This document shows, one piece after another, positions 27,082 through 36,310 of a stretch of DNA of 64,000 nt. The notes beneath the pieces are model-generated. The model did not search any database and was not told the DNA's origin. It worked only from the letters and a program-made list of their open reading frames with translations. Source of the DNA: Lentzea albidocapillata (GTDB lineage Bacteria > Actinomycetota > Actinomycetes > Mycobacteriales > Pseudonocardiaceae); NCBI RefSeq assembly GCF_000719115.1, contig NZ_JOEA01000034.1, positions 1-64,000 on the forward strand. The letters are read 5' to 3'. The position numbers and the translations under genes were made by a program. Position 1 is the first letter of the stretch; the number at the start of each line of letters is the position of its first letter.

Positions 27082-27596
27082 CACGCCCCCACGGTGAGTT
27101 CGTCGACTTCCAGACGGCGGAACCTGCTGCCGTGGAAGACCAGTGGAGGAACGTCGGGCTTCGCCTGCAACCCGTGGACCTCCAGGAGCACGACGGTGTG
27201 GTCGCCCGCCGGAACCTCGGCTTTGATCGAACAGTCGAACCAGGCGGAGGCGCCCAGGACGAAAAGCGCGCCGTCGTTGCTCGTCTGCCATTCCACCCCG
27301 GCGAACCGATCACCGTTCTTCATGGCCAGCCGGCGGCCCGCAGCGGTCTGGTGCTCAGCGAGGACGCTCAAGCCAAGCCGCGGATATGCCCGCAGCTTCG
27401 GCCAGGTGGCCGAAGTGTTCTGCACGCAGATCGACAACAGCGCGGGATCCAACGACACCGAGGTGAACGAGCTGATGGCCATCCCGACCGGTTCGTCGAC
27501 GGACAACGCACAGATCGCCGTCACGCCGCTGGGAAAGCAGGCAAAGGCCTGGCGCAGGACCGTCGCACGGTCGTCGATCGATTGGACGATGATCAC
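27081..27596 (-). CDS. Flavin reductase domain protein
   Basis: 171 aa from GTG 27596, GGAGG seven bases upstream. Typical FMN-binding split-barrel sequence: ACFPSGVTAICAL, AISSFTSVSLDPALLSICVQNTS, then RLGLSVLAEHQ. It would supply reduced flavin to a two-component monooxygenase. The LLM-type oxygenase at 42466-43533, in the same putative regulon, is the obvious partner. Confidence 0.88.
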   Translation of the reverse strand: MIIVQSIDDRATVLRQAFACFPSGVTAICALSVDEPVGMAISSFTSVSLDPALLSICVQNTSATWPKLRAYPRLGLSVLAEHQTAAGRRLAMKNGDRFAGVEWQTSNDGALFVLGASAWFDCSIKAEVPAGDHTVVLLEVHGLQAKPDVPPLVFHGSRFRRLEVDELTVGA

Positions 27597-27615
27597 GATA
27601 GCCTCCAGGAGGGTC

Positions 27616-28797
27616 TCAGCTGCGTGGCAACCCGAGCACTCGTTCGCCGATGTAGTTGAGGATCGACTCGTTGTTCAACGGCGCGATCTGGAGCACGCGC
27701 ACCATCGGCCACAAGGTCACGACGTCCGTCTCGTACACGAAGGCCGAGCCGCCGTGTGCCTGGATGGCAGCTTCGACGGCGGCCAGTGCGGCGCGGCTGC
27801 CGAGGAGCTTGGCCATGTTGGCCTGGTCGCCCGCATCGTGGCCGCTGTCGTAGCCGGCCGCAGCCGAGTACATGACCTGTCGCGCCGCCTCCATCTCGGC
27901 CGTCGCCAGCGCAAGCGGATGCTGAACCGCTTGGTGCGCACCGATCGGCTTGCCGAACGGAGCGCGCACCTTGGCGTAGTCGACAGCTTTTTGCAGTGCG
28001 TAGTGGCCCAGTCCGAGTGCCCACGCGGCAACTGTCACGCGCTCCTGGTTGAGGCAGGACAGCAGATGGTCGAATCCGGCGCCTTCCTGCCCGACCAACG
28101 CCTCGGCCGGCACCTCGACGTCGTCGAAGAACACCTCGTACTGGTTCTCCGGCGCGTACCACTCGATGTCGAGCCGGCGCAGCTCGACGCCAGGTAGTGA
28201 CATGTCCACAATGAACAGTCCGAAGCCTTTGCGGCGACCGACCTCTTCTCCTTGGGGAGCGGTCCGTGCCAGGAGGAGGATGTGGTCCGATTCGTCGGCA
28301 CCGGAGATGAAGACCTTCTGACCGGAGATCCGATAGCCGCCGTCCGCCGTGCGTCGCGCGGTCGTCCTGGACGCGAAGGAGTTCGTGCCCGCTTCCGGTT
28401 CCGTGACACCAAGGCAGATCTTCCGCTTGCCCGTCATGGTGGCGATGACGTGGTCCTTGATCTGCTGCTCGGAACCGTGCCGCAGAATCGCCTCGCGCGA
28501 GAACGTGGTGAGCGAGTACTGCAGCGGAGGTACCCCGGCCCTCGCCAGCGCTTCCATGACCGCGGTGGTGCCGGTCAGCCCGCCGCCGGCTCCTCCCAGG
28601 AATTCGGGAACACCGATGGCGAGCAGGTCGGCGGCGACCAGCGCGTCCCACAGTTCCCTGGCGTGGCCGCCTTCGCGAGCACGTTGGAGGAACAGTGAGC
28701 GTGGAAATGCCGCGGCCACACCGCGGACTGCTTCGTAGATCGATGCGACGAGCTCGCGGCTGTCGGGCGGCACTGTACGCAGGTGCGTGTCGTTCAT
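27616..28797 (-). CDS. Acyl-CoA dehydrogenase
   Basis: 393 aa from ATG 28797 (GGGAGG seven bases upstream; the longer start at 28818 overlaps the previous gene). Blocks: GVTEPEAGTNSFASRTTARR, SGQKVFISGADESDHILLLART, NQERVTVAAWALGLGHYALQKAVDY, IQAHGGSAFVYETDVVTLW, ILNYIGERVLGLPRS. It is the second gene of the operon after the enoyl-CoA hydratase. Two ACADs in one operon may act on different chain lengths or ring states. Confidence 0.9.
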   Translation of the reverse strand: MNDTHLRTVPPDSRELVASIYEAVRGVAAAFPRSLFLQRAREGGHARELWDALVAADLLAIGVPEFLGGAGGGLTGTTAVMEALARAGVPPLQYSLTTFSREAILRHGSEQQIKDHVIATMTGKRKICLGVTEPEAGTNSFASRTTARRTADGGYRISGQKVFISGADESDHILLLARTAPQGEEVGRRKGFGLFIVDMSLPGVELRRLDIEWYAPENQYEVFFDDVEVPAEALVGQEGAGFDHLLSCLNQERVTVAAWALGLGHYALQKAVDYAKVRAPFGKPIGAHQAVQHPLALATAEMEAARQVMYSAAAGYDSGHDAGDQANMAKLLGSRAALAAVEAAIQAHGGSAFVYETDVVTLWPMVRVLQIAPLNNESILNYIGERVLGLPRS

Positions 28798-28814
28798 GTC
28801 TGCCTCCCGGGTGC

Positions 28815-29639
28815 TCATCGGTTGCGGTAGATGGGAGATCGCTTTTCGACGAACGCCCGGGGCCCTTCGACAGCGTCGTCCGTGCGGAGCACGCGTTCGT
28901 TGAGCGCGAGTTCCAGCGCGAAGCGGGATTCGTTGCCCAGTGCGCGGACGGCGATCTCCTTGGCAGTGCGGACCGCTACCGGCGCGTTGCGGGATATCCC
29001 GCGCGCAACCTCGAACGCTCGTTCCCGCACTGCGGCAGCGGGGACCACCTCGGTGACCAACCCGTGCAGAGCGGCCGTTCCGGCATCGAGGTGGTCACCG
29101 GTGAGGAGCAACCGCATCGCGATGGCCCAGGGGATCTGCTGGGGAAGGCGAACGTGGGTACCGCCGCCAGGAACAAGTCCCCAACGGACTTCGGGTACCC
29201 CGAAGATCGCATGGTCGGCTGCGATCCTGATGTCGGTGCCGAGGAGGATCTCCAGGCCACCTGCGAGGCACAGACCGTTCACGGCGGCGATGACGGGCTT
29301 GAACACGTCGGAGAAGAAGCGTTTGGACGGGTCCGGGATGAGGATGTCGAGTTCGCCGCGCGTGAGCCGGGGAATCAGCTCTCCGAGATCGCCGCCGGCG
29401 CTGAAGGCTTTCTCGCCCGCGCCGGTGAGGACGATGGCACGGACGTCGTCGTCCTGGCGCGCTGCGTCGGTGGCTTCGGCCAGCCGCCTGATCATCTTGA
29501 TGGTGAGCGCGTTGTGCGCCGATGGGCGGTCGAGCGTGATGAGCGCGACCGGGCCGTCGACGGCATAGCCGACATCGCCTTCCGCGATGGTGGCTGGGGC
29601 CACGATCCTGGCTTTTGAACCGTCTTCGCTGGCCGGCAC
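28815..29639 (-). CDS. Enoyl-CoA hydratase/isomerase (crotonase) family
   Basis: 274 aa. GTG 29639 is preferred because GAGGAGG lies eight bases before it. Crotonase features: HNALTIKMIRRL, oxyanion-hole segment EKAFSAGGDLGELIP, and AAVNGLCLAGGLEILLGTDIRIAADHAIFGVPEVRWGLVPGG (quoted in two parts: up to LEILL, then GTDIR onward). The second catalytic Glu position is in PEVRWG. First gene of the operon, 55 bases downstream of a copy of the shared regulatory repeat. Confidence 0.86.
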   Translation of the reverse strand: MPASEDGSKARIVAPATIAEGDVGYAVDGPVALITLDRPSAHNALTIKMIRRLAEATDAARQDDDVRAIVLTGAGEKAFSAGGDLGELIPRLTRGELDILIPDPSKRFFSDVFKPVIAAVNGLCLAGGLEILLGTDIRIAADHAIFGVPEVRWGLVPGGGTHVRLPQQIPWAIAMRLLLTGDHLDAGTAALHGLVTEVVPAAAVRERAFEVARGISRNAPVAVRTAKEIAVRALGNESRFALELALNERVLRTDDAVEGPRAFVEKRSPIYRNR

Positions 29640-29693
29640 CGGCCTCACCTCCTCGTTCTTCCCGAACGCTAGAGGTGGTGCAAGCCTTGTGGT

Positions 29694-29710
29694 TGTCGCA
29701 TCGTGGAACA
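29694..29710. promoter_or_regulatory. Shared inverted repeat, copy 1 (before the crotonase operon)
   Basis: TGTCGC-ATCGT-GGAACA on the plus strand, 55 bases upstream of the crotonase start. One of five copies of TGTCSC-N5-GSNACA in this island. The TGTCSC half faces the target gene. Confidence 0.65.
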
Positions 29711-29754
29711 CATCTGGCGGTGGCTGGTCGACGTGACCGAGGACCGCGAGGCGC

Positions 29755-31611
29755 TCAGTAGGCCGCTGTCGAGAGGTCGATTCCCAGCGCGCGAGTCTTG
29801 CGGTACAAGGTGGAACGGGCGATTCCGAGGGCGTCCGCGGCCTTCTTCTTGTTGCCTCGCGCTTCGCGCAGGGCCGTGATGATGGCGGTCGCCTCCACCT
29901 GCTCCAAACCCGCGAGTTTCCGCCGTGAAGCGGTGGAGACGACGTCGACGGGCAGGTCTCCGGCGCTGATGTAGCCGTTGCTGTTCGTGCGGAGCACCTC
30001 GACCACGACAGTTTCGAGGGAGGCGACGTTGCCGGGCCAGTCCAGTCGCGCGAGCGTCTGCACCGCATCCGGCATCCACCGGACCGGGTGAGGGGTGCGG
30101 CCAAGGCGCTCGAAGGCCGGCTTCGTCAGTGCGGCCAGCAGGTCGGGAAGGTCCTCAAGCCGGTCACGCAGCGTCGGAACCTCCAGGACCGCGGTGAACT
30201 CGGCAAGCAGTGGAGCAAGATCACCGTGCCGTGCCGAGTTCTTCGCCGTGGCGATCACCCGTACCGGCCCGTCGTGACAGGCCCGCACGAGCTTGGCCGC
30301 CGCCGTGGACGTCGGGAGGTCCAGCTCGTCGCAGTGCCGGATCACCACGACGGCGGGAGCCGGCTGACTCAGGTGGTCCTCGAGTCCGCGCAACCACGAA
30401 CGACCACCGTCCGCCGCCGCGTCGGTGCCATCGACCACGGCGACGGGCATCCCGCCCGCGAGCACGCGTGCCACCGCCAGCTTGCCGGTACCGCGCTCGC
30501 CGGTGACCAGCACCGGCCCTGTCCCTGTGTGGTGGGCCCGGCGGCACAGTTCGCGCCACCGCGGGCCCTTTCCGGCAAGTTGTCCCAGTGCGGGAACCGG
30601 CGGCGCGGGCTCCGTGCGGGTCGACCGCTCCACGACCGGCCGGATGCTGAGAACCGCGCCCGCGGCTACACCGCCGTCGGTGATCTGCTTGCACTCGACG
30701 GACACGACGGTTCCGTTGTTCAAGACCAGCCGGCGCGCTTCCTGACCACCATCGTGGATCGCTCGCGAGGTGTGCTCCCACAGCAGTGCCTGGTCGACTG
30801 AGGTGAGCAGCCTCGCCGCGGTCGCGTTGGTGATGATCGTCTGTTCGTTGAGCGCGACCAAGGGGTGCCGAACGTCCCGGTTCTCGGACAGGTAGGCGTT
30901 CATCAGGATCCGCTCTCGCCTCGTGGCGGACTCCTGAAAGGCGCACTGCACATCGCGAACGAGGTCCATCGCCCACGACAGGAGAACGGGGCTGGTGTCC
31001 TCGAAGCGGCTCGTGAGGTTCAGCGAACCAACGACTCGGTGGGTGACCGGGTGCACGACAGGTACGCCGGCCGAGGTCACGCTGTCGTACTTCTCGAAGA
31101 AGTGTTCGGGCCCGCGCACCATGGTCGGCTTGCCGCTCAGAAGGCACATGCCGCTGGTGGTGCCGACGCTCGTTTCGTCGACCACGAACGTCGGCACGAT
31201 GTCGTTGCGCTCCAGCCAGCGGCCGATCCGCCGGTCGCGCACCCACTGCCGCAGCACCGTGCCCTCCCCGTCGGTGAGGGAGAGCCCGCACATGGACTGC
31301 TCGAGCACCGCGTCACGCCGGCTCACCACCGCGTCAACCACCGTGGTCAACTGGCTTTCGAGATCGATCGCGGTTCGCCTCACGGGGCGGACATCATCCC
31401 CAGCGAGGCCGTAGCGCAGGCAGCGACGCCAGGAGTCGAACACGTGAGGCGAGATTCCGGCGGCCTCGACCGCGGCGAAGTCGGCGGTCCCGGTGGTGAG
31501 AAAGGTGTCGCGGACTCGCCGGGCCCGATCCGGACGAAGATCGCCGCGCTGGACCAACCCCTGCGGCGCGGACGGACCGGGAATGAAAGCTCCACGCGCA
31601 TGACGAGGCAT
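29755..31611 (-). CDS. AcoR-type (GAF-AAA-Fis) transcriptional activator
   Basis: About 618 aa from ATG 31611; a TTG at 31620 with GGAGGG upstream is also possible. Residues about 90-270 are the GAF-type sensor region (SWRRCLRYGL, VDETSVGTTSG, TSAGVPVVHPVTHRVVGSLNLT). The AAA domain has a modified P-loop GERGTGKLA and WPGNVASLETVV. The Fis HTH at the end reads ARGNKKKAADALGIARSTLYRK. The GAFTGA loop needed for sigma-54 contact is absent, as in other actinobacterial AcoR-like proteins. It is a good candidate to read the pathway inducer and bind the shared inverted repeats. Confidence 0.83.
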   Translation of the reverse strand: MPRHARGAFIPGPSAPQGLVQRGDLRPDRARRVRDTFLTTGTADFAAVEAAGISPHVFDSWRRCLRYGLAGDDVRPVRRTAIDLESQLTTVVDAVVSRRDAVLEQSMCGLSLTDGEGTVLRQWVRDRRIGRWLERNDIVPTFVVDETSVGTTSGMCLLSGKPTMVRGPEHFFEKYDSVTSAGVPVVHPVTHRVVGSLNLTSRFEDTSPVLLSWAMDLVRDVQCAFQESATRRERILMNAYLSENRDVRHPLVALNEQTIITNATAARLLTSVDQALLWEHTSRAIHDGGQEARRLVLNNGTVVSVECKQITDGGVAAGAVLSIRPVVERSTRTEPAPPVPALGQLAGKGPRWRELCRRAHHTGTGPVLVTGERGTGKLAVARVLAGGMPVAVVDGTDAAADGGRSWLRGLEDHLSQPAPAVVVIRHCDELDLPTSTAAAKLVRACHDGPVRVIATAKNSARHGDLAPLLAEFTAVLEVPTLRDRLEDLPDLLAALTKPAFERLGRTPHPVRWMPDAVQTLARLDWPGNVASLETVVVEVLRTNSNGYISAGDLPVDVVSTASRRKLAGLEQVEATAIITALREARGNKKKAADALGIARSTLYRKTRALGIDLSTAAY

Positions 31612-31720
31612 CGTGTTCAAGACCGCGCACCCTCCGTTGGGTTCGACACCGGTCAGCGGAGCCGTGGCGAAGCTCGGCACCGTCGCCGTCAGGCGAGGAT
31701 GACCGAAGACTGACAGCCTG

Positions 31721-32320
31721 TCAAGCTAAGGCGTCCAGGCCTGTACGCAGGGACAACAGGGCCCGAGTGAGTAGACCGAGAACGTCTGACCGGGTCAGGG
31801 TGTCTCGTCGCAACCACTCGTCGGTCGCGGCGCTGACCATGGCCTGGAATGAACGGACCAGTGCTCTGTTGCGTTCGGTCTCGGACACTGCCAGCGACGC
31901 CAGCAGCCGGTCTTCCCACGCGCGCATCCCGGTGTGCAGGGCGGCCTCGACTTCTGGATCCCGTCGCGACGAGGTCATGTCGATCATGCTGAGGTAGGTC
32001 TCGCGGTTGTGTTCCACCGAGTCGAGCCAGCGGTCGAACATGCGCCTGACGGTTTCCTCGGTCGTGGTGGTCTCGCTGGAGATCGAAGGCGGTTCACGCA
32101 GCTGGGCGAACCGCCGCACCACTTCGTGGTACAGATCGCGCTTGGTCCCGAAATGGTGGTGCAGGTTCGTGCGTGTGGTGCCCGCAGCAGCTGCCAACTC
32201 CGAGGTCGACACCTCGTGGTACGACCGCTTGGCGAAAAGGAGCTGGGCTGCCGCGAGGATCTGCTCGCGCCGCGCCTCCCCGTCCGACCTCATGCTTCGC
32301 ACCCCTGCGGAACGTGTCAT
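31721..32320 (-). CDS. TetR-family transcriptional regulator
   Basis: About 199 aa from ATG 32320 (MTRSAGVRSM); 32293 is an alternative. HTH: REQILAAAQLLFAKRSYHEVSTSELAAAAGT, then TRTNLHHHFGTKRDLYHEV. The C-terminal helical domain is ordinary. It is divergent from the acyl-CoA ligase operon and sits beside the AcoR-type gene, so the island may have both a repressor and an activator. Its operator was not identified with confidence. Confidence 0.85.
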   Translation of the reverse strand: MTRSAGVRSMRSDGEARREQILAAAQLLFAKRSYHEVSTSELAAAAGTTRTNLHHHFGTKRDLYHEVVRRFAQLREPPSISSETTTTEETVRRMFDRWLDSVEHNRETYLSMIDMTSSRRDPEVEAALHTGMRAWEDRLLASLAVSETERNRALVRSFQAMVSAATDEWLRRDTLTRSDVLGLLTRALLSLRTGLDALA

Positions 32321-32359
32321 ACGCCGACGGTAGCGCGAGCTGCCTGGCATCTCCCGAGC

Positions 32360-32376
32360 TGTTGCACCTTGCGACA
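32360..32376. promoter_or_regulatory. Shared inverted repeat, copy 2 (before the ligase operon)
   Basis: TGTTGC-ACCTT-GCGACA on the plus strand; read on the minus strand it is TGTCGC-AAGGT-GCAACA. It lies 82 bases upstream of the ligase start, with the TGTCGC half nearest the ligase. It also lies 40 bases upstream of the divergent TetR gene. Confidence 0.65.
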
Positions 32377-32457
32377 ACCAGGCCCGCTCGGGAAGACCTA
32401 CCGTCTCGGCCCATAGCTGCTCCGCGCTCCGAGGTTCGCCGGCCGATGGAGGTCACC

Positions 32458-33972
32458 ATGAACGTTCTGACGTCGTTGAGAAGGGTCGCCGAACGCCAGC
32501 CTGCCAAGGTTGCGCTGAGCCACCGTGGAGCTGTGCTGACCTATGCCGAGCTGTTCGACCAGGGCGCCCGGTTCGGCGCCTTCCTCCGGTCGGAGGGGGT
32601 GGAGCCTGGTCAGCGGGTCGGCATCTACATGCACAACCAGCCCGAATGGATGATCGCCCTGCTGGGCATCTGGCAGGCCGGTGCGGTCGCGGTCCCGTTC
32701 AACTACCTCTTCCACCCTTCTGCCCTGCGTCACGCCGCCGTCGACTCCGACGCGCTGTGGATCGTGACCCCGGCAACCGACGTCGAGAAGCTGCGCGACA
32801 CGCTCGACGGGCTCGCCGTGACCGAGCGGATCATCTCGGTGGGCAGGGCCGAAGGCGCCGCTTTGTCGTTCGAGGACACCGTCGCCACGGCGCCGGCCGC
32901 AACGATCGTGCCGCGGATGGACGACGACGACGCGCTGCTGATGTACACCAGCGGCTCGACCGGGCAACCGAAGGGCGTGCGCCAGACCCACCGCAACACC
33001 ACGGCGGTGTGCGAGGCGACCATCGACACGTGGTCGCTGACGCCCGACGATCACGCTCTCGTCTGCACTCCCCTGTTCCACGTCGGCGGCCTGCAGCTGC
33101 TCACGCTGCCCCTGCTCCTGGCCGGCGGATCGGTCACGCTGCGGCGGTGGCAGGTCGAGGAGTGGCTCGACGACGTCGTGGCGCTGCGGCCCACCGTTCT
33201 CGCGCTGGTCCCCGCCATGATGTTCGACATCGTCAACTCACTCGGCGACGGTCAGATGTCCCTGGACTCGGTCCGGGTCTGCGCGATCGGTGGTTCCGCC
33301 CTCCCCCAAGCGAAACTCAGGGCCCTGACCACCGCGACCGGGATCGTCGCGGTGAACATCTACGGGCAAACCGAGCAGAGCGGGTTGTCGATCACCGAAC
33401 CGCTGGACCGACCGCGCCGGGAGGGCTCACTGGGCACGCCGCTGCAGCAGATCGTCCAGACCCGGGTCGTGCTGGAAGGCCAGGAGCGGGACGCCGAACA
33501 TGGCGAGGTCGGTGAGCTGTGGGTCCGTGGCGACGCCGTGACCCCGGGCTACTGGCAGCTTCCGGAGGTGAACGCCACGAGGATCACCTCCGACGGCTGG
33601 TTCCGGACCAGCGATCTCGTGAGCGTGGACTCCGACGGCTACTTCTACTTCGTCGACCGCGCCGATGACATGATCATCAGCGGAGGGGAGAACGTCTATC
33701 CGCAGATGGTCGAGGGCCACCTCGCAACGTGTCCCCTGATCCGTGAAGTCGCCGTGATCGGCACCGCGCACGAGCGGTTCGGCCAGCAGGTCACCGCCAT
33801 CGTCGTCCCGAGAGATGCCACCGTGACCGCCGAGGACATCGCTGCCTACTGCGAAGGCGACGCGAACCTGCGCGGTCTGCAACGTCCGCGGCGCATAGAG
33901 ATCGTCGACGCGATCCCGCGCACCGCGACGAACAAGATCGACCGGCCCACGCTGAAGAAGGCGTACCGCTGA
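32458..33972 (+). CDS. AMP-forming acyl-CoA synthetase
   Basis: 504 aa from ATG 32458, GGAGG six bases upstream. ANL-superfamily motifs: P-loop YTSGSTGQPKGV, GQTEQSG, the hinge region GWFRTSDLVSVDSDGYFYFVDR and the C-terminal catalytic Lys in PRTATNKIDRPTLKK. It activates a carboxylic acid with ATP and CoA, giving the entry substrate for the dehydrogenases and hydratases of the island. First gene of a seven-gene plus-strand operon. Confidence 0.92.
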   Translation: MNVLTSLRRVAERQPAKVALSHRGAVLTYAELFDQGARFGAFLRSEGVEPGQRVGIYMHNQPEWMIALLGIWQAGAVAVPFNYLFHPSALRHAAVDSDALWIVTPATDVEKLRDTLDGLAVTERIISVGRAEGAALSFEDTVATAPAATIVPRMDDDDALLMYTSGSTGQPKGVRQTHRNTTAVCEATIDTWSLTPDDHALVCTPLFHVGGLQLLTLPLLLAGGSVTLRRWQVEEWLDDVVALRPTVLALVPAMMFDIVNSLGDGQMSLDSVRVCAIGGSALPQAKLRALTTATGIVAVNIYGQTEQSGLSITEPLDRPRREGSLGTPLQQIVQTRVVLEGQERDAEHGEVGELWVRGDAVTPGYWQLPEVNATRITSDGWFRTSDLVSVDSDGYFYFVDRADDMIISGGENVYPQMVEGHLATCPLIREVAVIGTAHERFGQQVTAIVVPRDATVTAEDIAAYCEGDANLRGLQRPRRIEIVDAIPRTATNKIDRPTLKKAYR

Positions 33973-34403
33973 TGCCGGACGTCGTCGCGGGCATCCTCAT
34001 CAACGAGGACCGGATCGGCCTGTTCAAACGGAGCCACCTGGTCGCCGGCGACCCCGGACGCTGGCACTGCATCACCGGTTACCTGCCTGCCGGCACCGAT
34101 CCACTCGACCACGCGCGGGTCGAGATCGGCGAGGAGACCGGGCTCGGCGGCCCGGACGTACTGCTCGTCCGCCGGGGCGCCTGCCTGGATCTGCCGTGCC
34201 CGGACGACGACGTGGTGTGGCGAGTCCACCCCTTCCTCTTCCACGCCACCCACAGCGGTCTCAGCCTCAACTGGGAACACGACGAATACCGCTGGGTGCT
34301 GCCCGCTGAACTGATCGAGCTGGACACCGTGGACTGGCTGCTGGACGTGCTGCTCGCGCTCGGCCCGTCCGCATCTCGTGCGCACGGGCTGGCTCGGCTG
34401 TGA
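33972..34403 (+). CDS. Nudix hydrolase with altered Nudix box
   Basis: 143 aa, ATG 33972 overlapping the ligase stop (TGATG). The box reads GYLPAGTDPLDHARVEIGEETGL: the EIGEET metal-binding core is kept, but the first Glu is Thr and the conserved Arg is Val. It may hydrolyse a CoA ester, an acyl-adenylate or a nucleotide by-product of the ligase; this is inferred from its position between ligase and alcohol dehydrogenase. Confidence 0.78.
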   Translation: MPDVVAGILINEDRIGLFKRSHLVAGDPGRWHCITGYLPAGTDPLDHARVEIGEETGLGGPDVLLVRRGACLDLPCPDDDVVWRVHPFLFHATHSGLSLNWEHDEYRWVLPAELIELDTVDWLLDVLLALGPSASRAHGLARL

Positions 34404-35446
34404 AGGCGTTGCAGTACCGTCGGTTCGGTGCGCTCCCCGAGGTCGTGGACGTACCCGTGCCGGTACCGGAGCCCGGGCAGGTGTTGCTCAGCGTCTCCGC
34501 CGCGGGTCTGTGCCACTCCGATCTCCACATCATGGAGGCCACGGAGTCCGAATACCGGTTCGGTCCGCTACCTCTGACCCTCGGCCACGAGGCCGCGGGT
34601 GTGGTGGCCGCGTTGGGAGAGGGCGCCGACAAGTTCTCGGTCGGTGACCAGGTGCTCGTGTACGGGCCGTGGGGCTGTGGCCAGTGCCCTCACTGCGCCC
34701 AGGGCAAGGAGAACTACTGCACCCACCCCGACGGAGTGCGCCCGCCTGGCATCGCCGTGCCCGGCGCCTTGGCCGACTACGTGCTCGTCGACGCCGAACG
34801 ACACCTCGTCCCGCTCGGCGGCCTCGACCCTGTGCAGGCCGTGTCCCTCACGGATGCGGGCCTCAGTTCCTACCACGCCGTCAAACAGTCGTTGCCGAAG
34901 CTCACCGCGGGCAGTCACGCGGTCGTCATCGGGGCCGGTGGACTGGGTCACATCGCGATCCAGATCATCCGCGCGCTCAGCGCTGCCACGGTGATCGCTG
35001 TGGACGTCAGCGAGGACAAGCTCGGCTTCGCTCTCGAAGTCGGTGCACATCAGGCAGTTCCCAGTGATGAGCACGCACCGGCGGTGATCCGGAAACTCAC
35101 CCGCGGATTCGGTGCCATGGCGGTTTTCGACTTCGTCGGCGCCCAGCAGACGATCGAACTCGCCGCGCGTGCCATTGCCACGGAAGGCGAGATCACCGTC
35201 GTCGGTGCCGGCGTCGGTGCGATTCCCGTCGGCTATCGGACGCTGCCGTTCGACGCCTCCATCCGCGCGCCGTTCTGGGGAAGCCGGCACGAGCTGTGGG
35301 AAGTCGTGGAACTCGCTCGCTCCGGTCACCTTCGTGTCGAGGTCGAGCAGTGCTCCCTCGAAGAAGCCCCTTTCTTCTACGAACGGCTCAAGCGGGGACA
35401 GATCCGAGGCCGCGCCGTGGCAACGCCCGGCAGCCGCGAGCCGTAG
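34400..35446 (+). CDS. Zinc-dependent alcohol dehydrogenase
   Basis: 348 aa from GTG 34400, overlapping the Nudix stop. Catalytic zinc ligands in CHSDLHIME and GHEAAG, structural zinc cysteines in CGQCPHCAQGKENYC, and the NAD-binding motif GAGGLGHIAIQI. It oxidises an alcohol to an aldehyde or ketone, presumably an intermediate of the same pathway. Confidence 0.9.
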   Translation: MKALQYRRFGALPEVVDVPVPVPEPGQVLLSVSAAGLCHSDLHIMEATESEYRFGPLPLTLGHEAAGVVAALGEGADKFSVGDQVLVYGPWGCGQCPHCAQGKENYCTHPDGVRPPGIAVPGALADYVLVDAERHLVPLGGLDPVQAVSLTDAGLSSYHAVKQSLPKLTAGSHAVVIGAGGLGHIAIQIIRALSAATVIAVDVSEDKLGFALEVGAHQAVPSDEHAPAVIRKLTRGFGAMAVFDFVGAQQTIELAARAIATEGEITVVGAGVGAIPVGYRTLPFDASIRAPFWGSRHELWEVVELARSGHLRVEVEQCSLEEAPFFYERLKRGQIRGRAVATPGSREP

Positions 35447-35541
35447 CGAAAAGCGACATCCAGACGCCGAAAGTCCGTCCTAGCCTCGACACACCAAGGC
35501 GCCGTCCGACGACCACGCGCCTAATCCTGTGAGGAGCGAAC

Positions 35542-36279
35542 GTGGACTTGAACCTGGCGGGCAAGATCGCTCTGGTCACCGGAGGCGGCTCGGGCATCGG
35601 TGCCGCCTGTGCACGGGAGCTCGCCGCGCTGGGCGCACGGGTCGTGGTAGCGGACATCTCGCTCGACTCCGCGACGGCCGTGGCCGCCGAACTGGAAGAG
35701 GCACTTCCGCTCGGTGCCGACGTCACGAGCCCCGGCGACGTGGCTGCGATGGTGGACACGGTGATGGCCGAGTTCGGTCAGCTCGACATCGCCGTGAACA
35801 GTGCCGGGGTGGGGATGCCGGTCAAGGCGCCGACCGGCCGGACCGACGTGGCGGAGTGGCGGCGTGTCCTCAGCGTCAACCTCGACGGGACATTCCTGTG
35901 CATGCGGGCGGAACTGCCCGTCATGGCCGCGGGAGGTGCCGTCGTCAACGTGGCCTCGGTGATGGGCCTGGTCGCCACCGCGGGTGCCGGCCCCTACGTC
36001 GCGTCGAAGCACGGCCTGCTCGGCCTGACGAAGACCGCGGCTCTCGAGTACGCCGCGAAGGACATCCGAGTCAACGTGATCGCACCGGGCTTCATCGACA
36101 CTCCGTTGCTGCGGGATCCCGACGTGGTGACGCGTGACCGGCTGGCAGCGGCACATCCACTCGGCCGTCTGGGAACGGCGGCGGAAGTCGCCGCGGTCGC
36201 CGTTTTCCTCGCGTCGCCCGCCGCCGCGTTCGTCACCGGCGCGGTCTTTCCCGTCGACGGCGGCTACACAGCCCAGTAG
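35542..36279 (+). CDS. Short-chain dehydrogenase/reductase
   Basis: 245 aa from GTG 35542 (GTGAGGAGCG upstream). TGGGSGIG cofactor motif, NSAG in place of NNAG, NVASVMG, and YVASKHG with the catalytic Tyr/Lys. The C-terminal FVTGAVFPVDGGY is typical of FabG-like enzymes. It is probably a hydroxyacyl-CoA or ring-alcohol dehydrogenase of the pathway. 95 bases separate it from the ADH gene. Confidence 0.88.
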   Translation: MDLNLAGKIALVTGGGSGIGAACARELAALGARVVVADISLDSATAVAAELEEALPLGADVTSPGDVAAMVDTVMAEFGQLDIAVNSAGVGMPVKAPTGRTDVAEWRRVLSVNLDGTFLCMRAELPVMAAGGAVVNVASVMGLVATAGAGPYVASKHGLLGLTKTAALEYAAKDIRVNVIAPGFIDTPLLRDPDVVTRDRLAAAHPLGRLGTAAEVAAVAVFLASPAAAFVTGAVFPVDGGYTAQ

Positions 36280-36310
36280 TGCCGGCTCACGCTCTGCCGA
36301 GGAGAACTTC

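Noticed and set aside
26152..28197. 681-aa plus-strand open frame
   Set aside because: Antisense shadow of the RibBA-like, flavin reductase and ACAD genes. Composition is Arg/Val/Gly-rich without motifs.
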